Shown: positions 22,377-34,505, numbered from the stretch's first letter. The stretch is DNA of 64,000 nucleotides from Solanum dulcamara (GCF_947179165.1 NC_077244.1:11100449-11164448), one strand, 5' to 3'. Numbers and translations are program-made. The notes: generated by a model not told the origin, from the letters alone.

Positions 22377-23500
22377 CATTCCTTTTTGGAAGTGGGAATG
22401 AATCACTATGGATTTTGTTTTTGGTTCTACCTACCACTATGGATGGTTATGACTCTATTTGGTGGTCATTAATAGATTGACCAAGTCTACCATTTTATTC
22501 CAATATGGGTAAAGTATATGGTGGAGAAGTTAGCCCAGTTTTACATCAGTCAAATAGTCCGACTTTATAAGGTACCTATTTCTATTGTCTCTGATCTAGG
22601 TTTATTTTTCACTTCTCACTTTTGGAGGGCTTTACATCATGGTTTGGGAACTAGATTGGATATGAGTATAAATTTCCACTCTCAGACTGATGGTAAATCT
22701 GAATGGACTATTAAGGTGTTAGAGGATACACTTCTAGCATGTGTAATTGACTTTGGTGCTCGATGGGATCATTACTTGAACTTAGTAGAGGTTTTCCTAC
22801 AACCAAAGTTACCACTCTAGTATTCAGATGACCCCATTTGAAGAGTTGCATAGGAGGAGTTGTAGATCTCAGACTGGTTGGTTTGATTCTGCTGAGATGG
22901 ACTCATTAGATACAAATTTGCTTAGAGATGCCATGGAGCAGGTTCGCATGATTCATGGTAGATTTTTGAAAGCCCCAAGCCAACAGAAGAGTTATGAAAA
23001 TCGGAGAGTTTGAACCTTACAGTTCATGGAAGGATATCATATTTGTCTTCGAGTATTATTCATGAGGGGTGTGATAAGGTTCAAAAAGAAGGGTAAGTTT
23101 TGCCCTAGATTCATCGGTCCTTTTTAGATTCCAAATGGGAAAAGTGGCTATAAGTTGTACTTTCCAACTAGTTTATCATATGTGCATTTGGTTAACCATG
23201 TTTTCATGCTTCAAAAGTATATGCCCAATGAATTCGATGTGATTTCTCTTAATTTGGTGGATTTAGGTCTAGATTTGATATTAGAGAACTAGCCTATATC
23301 CATTCTGGATAGGCAGATCTGAAAGCTTAAAACCAAGAAGATTGGTTTAGTGAAGGTGCAGTGGAAATTCCATCCAGTCGGAGAGGCGACTTGGAAGATG
23401 TAGTCTAACATGCGTGCCAGAGATCCCCATGTTTTCAAGGCGTTATGCACTTTATTTTACTTTATATTCGAGTATAAACATGATTTTTAGTGGTGGAAAA
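22377..23500 (+). pseudogene. Element B integrase C-terminal half and chromodomain
   Basis: Coding resumes directly after LTR C1 inside the integrase core. Traces of the first catalytic Asp region lie near 22400. The segment 22518-22820 reads 'LAQFYISQIVRLYKVPISIV', then 'SDLGLFFTSHFWRALHHGLG' with the second Asp, and 'SEWTIKVLEDTLLACVIDFG' with the third acidic residue as Glu. The segment 22828-23013 continues the core ('MTPFEELHRRSCRSQTGWF'). A chromodomain trace lies at 23290-23430 ('LVKVQWKFHPVGEATW'). A TGA at 23011-23013 replaces an Arg codon and is shared with the copy at 55692-55694. The left half of the integrase is missing because LTR C interrupts it. Confidence 0.8.
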
Positions 23501-26184
23501 TGTAATGACCTGATTGATTATTTTTGAAAATTTGTGTGAAATTATTGTTTTACACCTTTTGACACTAACCTCGAGTCATTTTTGACTAGTTTGTGAAATT
23601 TGTTTTCAATTTTGAGTGAAAAGTTACGAAGTATGGGTATTTTAGAGTTTGAAAGGCTGAAGTAGTTAAAAATATGGTTTTCAACATCTTTTGAAGTGTC
23701 GAGCCTTGGAATGTAATTTTGTCGCCCATTATATTTAGAATGCGGAACTTGATCTAGGGAGAGTTGCCGGTTTCACATTTGGAATTGTTTCATGGAATTG
23801 AGGTTCTAGGTTGGAAATGTGTTGAGATTTTAGCCTTTGGGTTGACTTTGGTCAATATATGGGGTTCGGATGCTCTTATCAGATTTTCGACAGTTCTATT
23901 GGATTCGGGGGATGACTTTAGATCTAGAGGAGGTCTTAGTTGAATTTTCAGATGCCTCGAGATTGATTTGGTTTTTTGAGCCTTAAGTTGATTTAGTTGT
24001 GACTTTTATGAGTCTCGAATCAATAAAACCTCAAATCTTTAATCTATTTTGTTGAGTCTAGAATGTCGAATTTAGTAGGGTAGCATATGTGGTTTGTGTG
24101 CACGGGGTTCTGAATGAATCCCGAAAGTCCATTTGGAGTATATTTGAACTTTGTGAAAGTTTCTATAATTTTGTTGCCTCTGACCTCACTAAAGCAAGAG
24201 GATGGTCTCTTTCGCGACTTTCGCTTTTGCGAAGACCCTTCGCTTTCATAAAGGTTCAGTATTTTAGGGATCGCAAAAGCAATTAGGTGATAGCTTACGC
24301 AGGTATGAGAAAAGCAATTTTGAACTCGCTTTCGAGATACCTCAAGGGGTTATGGGACTAAATTTTTAGGGTTTAACCCTATTTTTCCCATTTTGAGTTT
24401 TGAAAAACCCTCTGAAGGGATTCTAAAGAGACTTTTTGTGGTGAATTAATTGGGCAAGTGTTTGTGACTCTAAATCTTCAATTCCCCATTATTAATAGTT
24501 AATAGTGATTAGTACATCAAAGTTTGGATTTTTAATTGGCAAATATAAGATTTTCAAGAACTTGAGTTTTCAAAGAAAAATGGTGATTTTTTAGTTGAAT
24601 ACAACTCCATTTTCGAAATAATTTTCACCATTGGATTCCAAATACTTTGGGTAACTTATTTATGTAATAATTTCTAGATTCAAACCTTATTGTGGAAAAA
24701 GAGGTTTTTAGCCGAATTGACCCATTTATTCAAATTGCGTGTTATGGGTGTTGTTAGTTCCAAAATCTCATTGTGAATACTTTCTTGACTATATTGTGTT
24801 GATTTGGCTATCGTTCGGTAGGAAAAAATGCAAATCTTGGATTGATTTGTGATTGATTAAGACAAGTGAATCTTTAAACTTTTGTAAATCTTGTAGAATC
24901 TTGGAACCTCCTTGTTGTATGTATTGGGGAGTAATGGAAACGAGATGATAGGTTAACTACTCAAATTGATTAATCTTAATTATAGAATGGGGTTGATAAA
25001 AAAACAATGTGTTGATTATGATGTGTTGAGAAATGTGAATTACTATGATGTTGATATTGATGTAGCAGTTGAAGAAATGCTTTGATAGCTTTATTGTGGT
25101 AGTAAATTACTTGAACATGTTTTCTCTTATTATTGTGTGAAAATGCTTATTTGCATTCGTTCTAGAATATTATGATGAGATATGCTATTTTGATGTCGCG
25201 GTCATTGTCGGCAAGCATTATTGATGTCGAGGTCATTGTCGGTGAGTGTTATTGATATTGAGGTCACTATCGGCAAGTGTTATTCATTTTGAGGTCATCA
25301 TTTGGGAGTGTGTTATTGATGCTAAGATCACTATCAGTGAGAGATATTGATGCCGAAGTCATTATCAGTGAGAGATATTAATTGATGTCATTACCGGTAA
25401 GAGATATTGATGCTGAGGTCATTACTAGCAAGAGATATTAATGTCGAGGTTATTGCTGACAAGTGTTTTAGATGTCAAGGTCTTTACCAGCAAGTACACA
25501 GAATTGGGGATGCTCCAAATGAGCCTCGTTTATTAATTGTGCATGATAATCTTGATACTGTGTTTGTTGATTCTTGATATTTGTGATAGATAAAAGTGAC
25601 ACTCAAGAATAGTGATTTGTAGTGATTGGACTATGATTGTGAAACTTGTGAACTATGCCGTGTAAACAATTAGGTTGGGTTATTTTATGTATAGGTTGTA
25701 GTTATTGTGGTTCAGTTGGGATGTAAGGAGTTATTGTATTCTATCTAGATTTATTTTGTTTTATTAGATTACTTGTTGAGTACCGTATTGTAGGTACTCA
25801 CTCCTTGCTTCTACACTTGTGTGGGTTTTGATCCCGGATCCGTGTGTTAGTTTTCTTCATCTTTCTTCTGAAGCTTATTGAGGAGATGTTGAGAGGTAGT
25901 TGTTGTCATCTCGGTGTGCCCCTCTAGTTATTTTACTTATGTTTTTTTCTATTTGAGAAATAAAGACATTAAAACTTATATTTATCTTTCAATTATGTAT
26001 TTATTCTAGAGTCTTTACACGTGAAAATTAGATTTTGGGGGTATTTCAAGAATGAATAAGTTTTTCATGCTTATGTTATTATTATTGATTCATTTCAGAA
26101 TATATTTCATTTTTGTTGGATTTTGGCTGACTTGTCTTGGTGGGAAAAGATGAATGCCATCACATCCAATTTTAGATCGTGACA
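23501..26184 (+). repeat. LTR B2 (3' LTR of element B)
   Basis: It starts 'tgtaatgacctgattg' and ends 'gatcgtgaca', giving TG...CA ends. It aligns with 10968-13492 and 56188-58874 over its length and is closer to B3 than to B1, notably in having ten minisatellite units including one short unit. It directly follows the integrase/chromodomain remnant and a short purine stretch 'agtggtggaaaa'. Confidence 0.82.
25185..25495 (+). repeat. Minisatellite in LTR B2 (10 units of ~30 bp)
   Basis: There are ten degenerate units of the 'tattgatgycgaggtcatt' type. Unit 7 is shortened ('tattaattgatgtcatt') and the last starts 'tttagatgtc'. The same unit order occurs in LTR B3. Confidence 0.85.
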
Positions 26185-26481
26185 GCGTGTGTGCTCCATA
26201 AGAGGACCGGGTATGTGCATTTGTGATCATGTGAGACATGTTTCATGCATAGGTTAATTCAGAATATTGTGATTGAAAATTTGTATTATGTTATGACTAT
26301 TGGTATATGTGTTGGCTTGTTTTACTATGTTGTAGCTGCTTATTTACATTGTTTTTTTGGAACTGGTCACGTAATCCTACCAGTACACTGTGGTTGTGTA
26401 CTGATTCTGCACTTGCTTTTTTCATAGTGAGTATCAGAAATATTTTGATGGCTTATCCATAACCTCAGTTCATAGACATAT
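26185..26481 (+). repeat. F-like LTR fragment
   Basis: The segment with 'gatcctaccagtacact' and 'tgtactgattctgcacttgc' resembles 38217-38270 inside LTR F1 ('gatcctatcaatacacta', 'tgtactgatactactcttgc'). It is therefore the right part of an older F-type LTR. Element F1 begins immediately after it. The copy-2 counterpart is 58875-59159. Confidence 0.6.
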
Positions 26482-27090
26482 TGTAACAACCTATCCGCGT
26501 CATTAGGAATAAGCCATTGGGAAAAGATTCCGAGCTAGAAAAATTCGGATAGTAACTTCGAAAAAACTTAGCATAGGCCAGACTTGGACAAATTTTGAGT
26601 CAGGTGAAGTATAGGGAGATCATGTAAATTATGGAAGATCAAATCCCCAATTTGATTGGATAGAATGATAGCCCAGATGATACGGAGTAATTGCACTTCA
26701 CGGAATCGCATTCGGGCGAGTAAAACTCTTGAAATTAAATTTAGCGTGAAGGGTATATTTTATTACATCTTGAGAAGAGGTTATGTTCTAAAATAGGGGC
26801 TTGGATCTCAAACTCTAAGCTCTCTATTTTTGTGCAACTCGCTAAAGTGGAATTTCTCCTACCAGAGTGGTCCCGCTAGAGCGAGGCAAACATGACTTAA
26901 GAAGGGGGAAAACCTCAGAACAATCATTTTCTGCAAAATCAGTTCCTAAGACTTTAGGAGGTGACTTAGGGCTATTTTTATCAAATTCCCACGGATTTCT
27001 ATGCTTAAGATAAGGATTTTACTCCCTAAGTTTATTATTTAATTCCTAGAACCTAGAAACTATGGTTGGTAATCATTGGGGGAGGGTTTA
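26482..27090 (+). repeat. LTR F1 (5' LTR of element F1), part 1
   Basis: It begins 'tgtaacaacctatccgcgtc' and aligns with 46814-47218 and with 59160-59786. It is interrupted at 27090 by element E and resumes at 37509. The phrases 'gtaacttcgaaaaaactta' and 'ttgagtcaggtgaagt' are shared between copies. Confidence 0.8.
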
Positions 27091-30000
27091 TGTCATGACC
27101 CAACCCCGTAGGCCGTGATTGAGGTCCGACCTGGACCTCCCGTATACATATCTATCAGCTGTAGTCACATTGAACTATAAATAAAATAATATCATGTAAC
27201 AGAGCCCCACTGGGCGATAACATTTTCATAAACCTGTAGCCCTTTCTATTTGTATCACAACATGACAGGGCACGCAAGCTTACAAGGCTGCCATAACATA
27301 ATAACATATATCATATATCATGTAGACCCAGATGAATCAAACTGACATACACAACCCATATATACATGTCTGCAGATCTCTAAAAATATAAATGACAACA
27401 TATGGCGGGACAAGGCCCCCGCCGTACCACCGAATGGATAAAACAATTTTATACATCAGTGGACAGTATCAAAAACTAGGCCCCAATACAATAGAGCATC
27501 TTCCAACTGAGCTGCATGGAATCCTAAGATGATGGACTCCCAAAATCTGTATATGTACCTACGAGCATGAACGCATCCCCCCAACAAAGGGGGTCAGTAC
27601 GACATATGTACTGAGTATGTAAAATGTAACATAATACACTGGAGGTATATTCGAAATAGAGAAGCAGGGGAACAAATTATCAAATCGAAGACATGTACCT
27701 GTACTCTGTGAATCACAAAAGCATGCATGCTCAATTTATACAATATAGCCGGCCCTTTCAGGGGTCCGGTGAATCACATATGTAGGACCATCATAGGCCT
27801 GGCGCCATCACCACCTTATTACAACACATCATCATATATATACATAAGTACCCAGCCCTCTAATGAGGGGCTCGGTGAATAATATAGTGAATTATGCACG
27901 ATAACATACCCGGCCCGAGACTCGGTGAAAGAAGGGTTACAGTATACACGAGTAGAGTAGTGAGTAACTATATTCAATTTAAAGTATTATCAGAGACTCG
28001 ACAAAATAAGAAAGTTAGGCTTTTGTTTGAGGACCCGAGTAACAGTGTAGTCATCTCGAGTGTCCTCTAAATGCCATTATGGGTTGTTTCAAAAGTAATG
28101 TCGGGGACCCTAGACATGTGTTAACATAGGGCCAAATCATTTATGGAATCAAAAACACTTAATCTCGTATAGTCTTTAAGACTTGGAGCCTGTACATTTA
28201 GTACCTCTTTAACATATAAAAGTTTCCAAGGAAATAGTTCAACTACTGTAGGAGTTCAATATTCAGAAGTAAATAAGAGATGTTTAAGAATGGAGTTACC
28301 CCGGAGCTCAGATCATATTCAACATACAACTAAGACAAAGTCATGCCCAAAAGAAGAAAGAGAATAAGCTTTATGTAGTTTGTACTTTTCTTCAGGTGAT
28401 CTTCATATACATATTTCGTACCCGGCCCATCATGGGGCTCGGTGAACCACTATGGTATCATAATCTCATTTTCGTACCAAATACATATCAAGGGAAATGA
28501 GAGATAGTTGTACGTACTTATACCAAAACATGCCAAGAGAAAGCTTTACATACCTCTTGTGAGTTACTCTTTATCTCGTTCGCCTCTTCGTCCTTTGAAC
28601 CTATTCAACATAAAAGTAATACGAATATCAACCACTCTTAGCTTTCCAGAATCTTAGGTTGCACCTTAGCATTCCTGGAATCTATTTCCTTTTCCGTCTA
28701 TTCGACTAGTTCTTTAATTAGGTAAGGCGTTAACAAAAATTAGGCAGCACCTCCCCTATAATGTGCCCTATCTGTATTTTCAATCACACCTCTAATAACT
28801 ACAGACAACCAAAAAAAACAACCTGCAACATGTATACAAGCAATTCACATCAACATTACACAATACAAACTCCAAACGACTTGCTCAAAAATACGATATC
28901 CAAAATAGGGTGTCTAGCCTTTATTTTGTAACACCTTTAATTATACGAAATGAGGGGTCATGTGGTTTCCACCCATAGCACCTTAAACCTATTTAGAACA
29001 CATTTAGGCCCTGCAACATCCCCCCACACACCTGCAACAGCACAACACAAGTTCAACACTTCACTTCGACGACAATTTAACTATAGCGACTACAATTTGG
29101 ATTGTCTCCAACGTCAAGCATTCCTACACCATTTTTACGTTTACAGCCACATACAAGGCATATAACACACTCCATAATAACACTATAAATCTCAATTAAA
29201 AGGAAAAACCTTACCTTACCCGAAATAGGCCATAATCTGTCAAGACGCGCCTCGAAACTTCTCTAGACGCGCTGAAATTATGTGGACTGTTTGTATGAAT
29301 TCCTCGCTGCCCCAAATTAGAATTTATTGTTATTAAACATCGTTATATAACTTCAGGATACAATAATCAATTAATTCACAGAACGAAACTCGGAGGCTTA
29401 CCTCCAAAGGGCCTAACTCGTAGCCCCTCTCTTTCTGCCTCCAACGTTTTTTCCTCTTCTTTCTTTCACTTTTCTAGACGTAAAGATAAAGAGATGGTTC
29501 CGTAGAAATCGTAAGATACATATATACATATCCACGTAGTTGAGGAACACCGTAGATAATTAATTCACAGAGGAAAATTAGAAAACTTACCTTAAACTTC
29601 TCAAACCATGGCTGCCTCTTCCTCTCATGTTTTCTCTCTATTCTCTTGGCTGATTTTGGATAAAGAACAAGTTAAGAGTCACATAATATATATATATATA
29701 TATGAGGTGACACATATCAGCCCCTAAGAGTGACATGTGTCAAGCCCTTATTGAGCCACCTCAACCATGCTGCCAATAGGGTGTTGCCACATGGAAATAG
29801 GGTCCACCTCCTCCAAGCAGGTGGGTCACCTGCCTGCTTGAGGTGCTGCCCCGTGTCACTTTCCTAGGCTTCCATGTGTTACTTTTTCTTTCCTCGTGGA
29901 TTCTTCATCTCATCTTATTTTAAGAACCCGTGTAATCCTTGCTATGTAAGTTTGGTATGTCCTCTAGTAGTTCAAGTATATAAGACTTTTACATTAATAA

Positions 30001-30203
30001 CTTACGTAGGTAAATCGAGTCCTACGACTCATTACTTGGCCTCCAATTCCCTTCGGATTCTTATGACTCCATTTCCAACCTTCTCTACTATGGGGTATCA
30101 CATTCTCCCTTCCTTAAAGTTGTTAGATAGTGTCTTAGCGTATCCGGCTCATATGATAATGTCTAAGGAACACATTTCGAGTTTAAAAGTATGGGGTGTA
30201 ACA
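27091..30203 (-). repeat. LTR E1 (3' LTR of element E)
   Basis: In plus orientation it starts 'tgtcatgacccaaccccgta' and ends 'gtatggggtgtaaca'. It aligns with 34506-37508; I count about 11 differences in the first 130 bp, nearly all transitions. It contains a segment near 29475-29610 that is missing from the other LTR, including a second 'aattaattcacag' phrase. An (AT)n run lies at about 29687-29703. ORFs in it are chance frames. Phrases such as 'cggccc...gggtccggtgaat' recur loosely. Confidence 0.88.
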
Positions 30204-30239
30204 TCCTTCCTCCCTTTACAACATTCGTCCCCGAATGTT
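30204..30239 (-). other. Polypurine tract and flanking hairpin of element E
   Basis: On the minus strand, 'aaagggaggaagga' (30217-30204) ends exactly at the LTR boundary. Just upstream is the inverted repeat AACATTC-gtcccc-GAATGTT (30220-30239). A 'TTCGGGGACGAA'-type stem before a PPT is common in plant Tekay/Del-like chromoviruses. Confidence 0.75.
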
Positions 30240-30499
30240 AAACAAAACTTTCCTTAGCACCTTATACAAATCGTAGGGAGATTTTTTATTGTTTCCATAA
30301 CACATACTTCCATCCAAGTACTTAATATCCGTGTTTCAGGAGTTGGGGTTACCTGTAGACATCAGGAACAGGTGTGAATACTTGTGTGTCGTGTTCTCTT
30401 CAGCTTCTCCGGTCATTCTCTTTTTGGTTTTTGGTTTGCCACAGTATCTTGACGGAAGGCACGTCTTTGGTCCACCATCTTCTAGCTTGTCGATCTAAG

Positions 30500-31560
30500 A
30501 TGGTGATAGGTTATTTCTCGCAGGATTTCATCTTCTGGGTACCATCTATAGAATATACCCTGGGTGGCTCATCAGTACCCTTGCAAAGCATCCCTATTTG
30601 ATGGACTGGGCGTATAGTTTCCAAATGAGGTGGTAAGCTCAACTTACCAGCCCTGTTGCTTACCTTATGAGCAACTTGGTACAGTCTAATATATTTTGGA
30701 TTAAGTTCTCTTTTCTGGGTGACTCCGTTAGGGACGTCCAATCATTCATTTGAATTCTGAATGTCGATGTCGATTATCTGTATATCATTTCTGCCGACTC
30801 TGGGCTTTTAGTCAATAGCTTGCTTAATCATATCGGGGCCTTTTTAGCTTAGTCTTTTTAATGTCTACCTATCCAATAGGGGGTTTACACGTCTTACTCT
30901 ACCAGTCTTGTACGGGGCCATTGGGATACCAGAGTGGCAGCCATTATGGTAGTAAACTTAATAAGTGGTGGATGATCGTCCCAGTTACTCTTAAAGCCAA
31001 ACATATAATAATATGCTCAATCTGTTCAGCAACTCGAGGACAAATGCGGTACAAAGACCCATCTGTGCTCCTAATCTCTTCTTGGACTGATCTCTAGACG
31101 TTAATCATCATTGAAGTCCCTCTATCTGGGATATTAGCTGGGGAAACCTCACGGAACCTTATTACCTCTGTGTTCTATAACTCCACCTACTTTAACCTGC
31201 ATGGGTGCTCTTGATTGGGGGCAAATGGGTTGATTCATTAGCCTACTCACAATAACCCATATAGCACCCTACTCTTACAGAGTATAAAATAGGTGCATAA
31301 TGAAGTTGATAATTTAGGAATCGTTAGCCTCGTATAGTCCTTCTCGACTCTTTTCAGAACTTTAACTGACACTCTATCTTTTGGGTCTTTCTTCTCCTCT
31401 TTTTTTCCAATTCTTAGGGTTGGCTACCGAATAATACTGCAGTCCCCTCATATAATGGCTCTCATATTTGTTCTGTGCTTTGTCTAACACGATCTAGTAT
31501 AATTCCGAAGGAATTTTGGCATATAATCTCTCCATCCTATAGTACCCAGCTAGTTCTGCC
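30500..31560 (-). pseudogene. Element E integrase remnant, C-terminal and core traces
   Basis: The minus-strand frame 30741-30511 matches the integrase C-terminal region: 'ELNPKYIRLYQVAHKVSNRA', 'KLSLPPHLETIRPVHQIGML', corresponding to the usual L-P-R-Y-I-G-P-Y and P-V-F-H-V-S pattern. Upstream at about 31000-30890, broken pieces read 'NWDDHPPLIKF' and a 'MAPY' segment, matching the integrase core end. Towards 31560 the similarity is too weak to name. No catalytic triad can be demonstrated. Element E reads in this direction, so the order fits pol followed by the 3' LTR. Confidence 0.6.
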
Positions 31561-33740
31561 AGTTTTACTTAAACCCTTCTTACAACTCCCTTAACATAAC
31601 TTATAGTATCCTAGGTACATAATCCCATGTCATTTCTCCGCCGCTAGTTCAGATCCTACCATCTTGCATGATCATATCAGCACTAACGCATTAAGTTCCA
31701 TCAGAATTTTGAAGTTAAGCGTGCTGGGGTAAGAGTAATACTGGGATGGGTGAACTCTCTAGGAAGTCTTCATGTCGCATTTCACTGCAATCCTTGCAGT
31801 AATGTGTGGGGCACTCAACTTAGCCCAAAATTTATCTTAGCATCGTCTCGCGAGTCTTTATGTTTTGCCTTGTCCTTTCCTCTGTTATCTTGCAGCCAGC
31901 TAGTCCTGTCCATTTTATTCAAACCATTTCAAAATTTTCCTTACCCCCGCTTGTAATCCTCTTGACACATTTTCGTGTCATTCTTTGCCTTTACAAGGAT
32001 ATGAGAAGGTTTTTAACTTAACTTGAGGGATATCTTAGCGTTGTTCCACTCGTCCCCCCTTGTCGCACTTCTTTCTTTTCCCCTATTCACTCTGTGTTCT
32101 TCTCATTTTCTACCACAGGAGGCTTTCTATTCCTTTTTCTTTGGTTATTTATCTATTGCAACATCATTCGCGACTAAATCTATAGCCAATATTTTGGTTT
32201 TTTGGTCTTTATCCTTCATAATATCTCTTGAGTTGGTCGATATCCTTTCATGGTTACACCCTTTTTTTATACATAGCCGCCTTCTAGTGTTATGTTGTTC
32301 AGGATCTCGTCACAAACTTCTTAGCGCTGCCTTATGTAGCATTCTGGCTTCTATCCAATTATTGGTGTCTTTCGGACCTTTCTAACTTGGTTCGGCAAGA
32401 TATTTTATTAAAGTTTAGACATCCATCTCAAATATATTGCCATATCAATTGCCTCCTCCTACTTTTGCCATTTTCTCATTAACTTTCCCCCTTTAGAGGG
32501 TACTCGTACTTTCATCTGCTTGTACCTTGCTCTGTGTCTCTTTGTCCAGTCTCAATTTCGTCCAATATCTTTCTCTAATCTACTTGGTACTGCATCATGT
32601 CTCCGTCTATCTGCATATTTTATAATCAGACTATCCACGTACAGAGCCTTGGCTAAATTACGAAGCAACGAAAACCTTTCCATACTTAATGTGATGTCTT
32701 GCCTACTAATCGATACTTGAATAATGTGACCTAAGGAACAACTCATCCAGGGCCACCTTCTACTTTTCCTTTTCCAAGAATTACTTCGCACCTATAGTCA
32801 TTCCAACTCCAATTAGGCAATGCTAGTACTCCGACGATAACTATTTAAGGTTTTCTTGAAGTAGTAGCTTTATCCCAACCTATATCCTTTGCTTCTTGGG
32901 GCGAATAGAAGTTGCGCCATTTGTTCCTTAAGTTTTCCATCCTCGTCCCTTAAGGGTTCCACTATTTTTGGGGCGACGTTGTGTACACGCATCATTTTTT
33001 GTATCTTAAGCCCCATGCTCTTACTGCGTTCTCAATGCAGGCCTTTAACTTGGTCAATGCGTACTAAGTGCGTCTTACTAGTGGTTCCACTTTATCCCTG
33101 CATACTCGTATCATACTGTTCAATTCATACTTACATATCCCCATTTTAATTCGTATTCATGTTCAGTTCCTGACATCTCTTTGAGGTGCTTCTGTTCGAA
33201 GCTCTTTCCCCAATTAGTCGGTGGAGAACTATTACCTGAACTTCTCCCCTTTTTTTAAAGTACAATTACGGTCGGAGATGCTGCAGTCTGAACTGTACTG
33301 CTCAGACAGACTTTTGTTTTTCCAAAATAAGCTTCCCTGAGTAAGGAGGGTGTCCCTTATTGACGACCTGAAGGGTACTATAGCTTTAATTTAGCATCCT
33401 ATAGGTACTCGGTATCAATTGCTGAGATATGTTATAAACTATGCTTTATTCCCTTTTTCTTGTATTGGGAAAATTTTGGCAAATTTTCTCTATAATCTTT
33501 ACTATTCCACAACCTACACGCAGAAAATACCAACAACGCCTCATAGGGCCAACATATATACATATATTCATGTCATATCGTATCACCGCCATAATGCCTC
33601 ACAGGGCCAATATACACATGTGTTTATCACATTTCATGTATAGCCGCACAGGGCCTGCTACATTATATCAAAACAACACTGGCAAAATTACCCCATATAG
33701 TCACCAAAACTTCACCTATCACCTTTCTGTACCTGTAGCC
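31561..33740 (-). other. Decayed interior of element E, no recognisable domain apart from the 5S-like insert
   Basis: Neither strand gives a recognisable RT, RNase H or protease. Plus-strand frames here (for example 32023-32385) are T-rich hydrophobic chance frames. A phrase like 'tagggccaac' / 'cagggccaat' / 'cagggcctgc' occurs three times at about 33544-33655. This may be a highly mutated pol, or foreign sequence carried by a non-autonomous element. Confidence 0.5.
31663..31784 (+). pseudogene. 5S rRNA-like sequence inside element E
   Basis: The segment matches plant 5S rRNA along essentially its full ~120 nt: 'gatcatatcagcactaa' (5S: GATCATACCAGCACTAA), 'ccatcagaatttt', 'gaagttaagcgtgctgggg' covering the internal A box, 'aagagtaatactgggatggg' covering the intermediate element and C box, and 'ggaagtcttcatgtcgcat' near the 3' end. 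Several transitions and small indels show it is not a functional rRNA gene copy. It lies in the plus strand, opposite to element E. The source could be a 5S-derived SINE, a Cassandra-type element or direct capture of 5S RNA; the flanks do not decide. Confidence 0.85.
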
Positions 33741-33743
33741 CAT

Positions 33744-34235
33744 TTAGTCCCTTGTTCGGCCCAGTGACCTAGGAGGTGAGGTATACTCTTCCTCCTCATC
33801 TGTGTGCCATCTACTTGTCTGTCCCTCATCATCTTCCTCACTTGAGTCCACAAGACATGAATGATGCGGCGATCCCTGGTTTATAGACATCCAAGATAAG
33901 GGGCTCGAGTATGCAGTAACACTTACCGTAGAAGCCGGCCTAACATAGTGCTCCGTCATCAGAGCAACTGGCATGGCTTCCGGAATAGCTTCCCGGGTTA
34001 TCGGACATTTTGGGGCTATCATCGTTGGGCCTTCCAAGGAATCAGCCTTACTAGTATACTGGAAGTCCTCTGAAGGATCGGTCTCGATCAAATAATTGGG
34101 GTCCTCTGAGGGGTCAGTCTTAATAGAATAGCTCAGACTCTTCCTGCTCGGTCCTGGAGTCGGAGAACTCAGTCCCAAAGGCACCCTGGGGGCCTTTCCC
34201 ATATCCCCTCCACTATCTAGAGCTGGTTTTTCCAT
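33744..34235 (-). CDS. Gag-like N-terminal frame of element E, function not recognised
   Basis: A 163-codon open frame on the minus strand starts about 255 bases downstream of the PBS, where the first gag codon of a gypsy element is expected. It is acidic and Ser/Pro-rich with an internal repeat (roughly 'TDPSEDPNYLIETDPSEDF' around residues 40-58) and an acidic tail ('SSEEDDEGQTSRWHTDEEEE'). No zinc knuckle or Retrotrans_gag domain is visible, and the next part downstream is decayed. It is the only long open frame of element E in the correct orientation. It may be a truncated gag or an accessory N-terminal extension. Confidence 0.45.
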   Translation of the reverse strand: MEKPALDSGGDMGKAPRVPLGLSSPTPGPSRKSLSYSIKTDPSEDPNYLIETDPSEDFQYTSKADSLEGPTMIAPKCPITREAIPEAMPVALMTEHYVRPASTVSVTAYSSPLSWMSINQGSPHHSCLVDSSEEDDEGQTSRWHTDEEEEYTSPPRSLGRTRD

Positions 34236-34489
34236 CCTTCACCCTGATCTGTACATATCTATGAGAAAATACATCAGAAACAATCTCCACTTTAGAGACA
34301 TTACCGTACACATACCAGTTTATTAAGGAGGGATTGTCCTAATAACACAGCTCTATCGCACGATCTTCGATATTAAAGAAAGGTAACATCATAAATGCCC
34401 TGTAGCTTCCTATTTATAGATGTGGCGCGCAACACATCGATAACCAAGACTCTACTAGACACGGTCTGCAGACACTCCAAGGATGAACT

Positions 34490-34501
34490 GCTCTGATACC
34501 A
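34490..34501 (-). other. Primer binding site of element E
   Basis: 'gctctgatacca' on the plus strand is the exact reverse complement of TGGTATCAGAGC, complementary to the 3' end of initiator-Met tRNA. It lies 4 bp inside the right LTR and fixes the element's orientation as minus. Confidence 0.92.
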
Positions 34502-34505
34502 CTTC

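Larger units (their letters stand above)
10968..26184 (+). mobile_element. Ty3/gypsy element B with fused/nested element C
   Basis: LTRs of the same family bound the unit at 10968-13492 and 23501-26184. Flanking 5-mers are gtgtg (10963-10967) and gcgtg (26185-26189), a likely TSD with one C/T change. A PBS follows the left LTR and B integrase precedes the right LTR. The middle is not simple: gag-pol at 13500-18345 leads into a different LTR (C, 18529-22376), after which B integrase resumes at about 22377. The simplest account is that C inserted into B integrase and a later deletion between the two related pol regions removed the 5' part of C. Confidence 0.55.

Noticed and set aside
31663..31784. 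Functional 5S rRNA gene, or element E as a Cassandra TRIM
   Set aside because: The 5S-like sequence carries many transitions and lacks the tandem 5S context. Cassandra elements are short and carry the 5S in their LTRs, whereas element E is 10.4 kb with the 5S-like part outside its LTRs.
32023..32385. Plus-strand 120-codon hydrophobic frame in element E
   Set aside because: The element reads on the minus strand and the frame is T-rich low-complexity. No membrane-protein family is recognised, so a chance frame is more likely.
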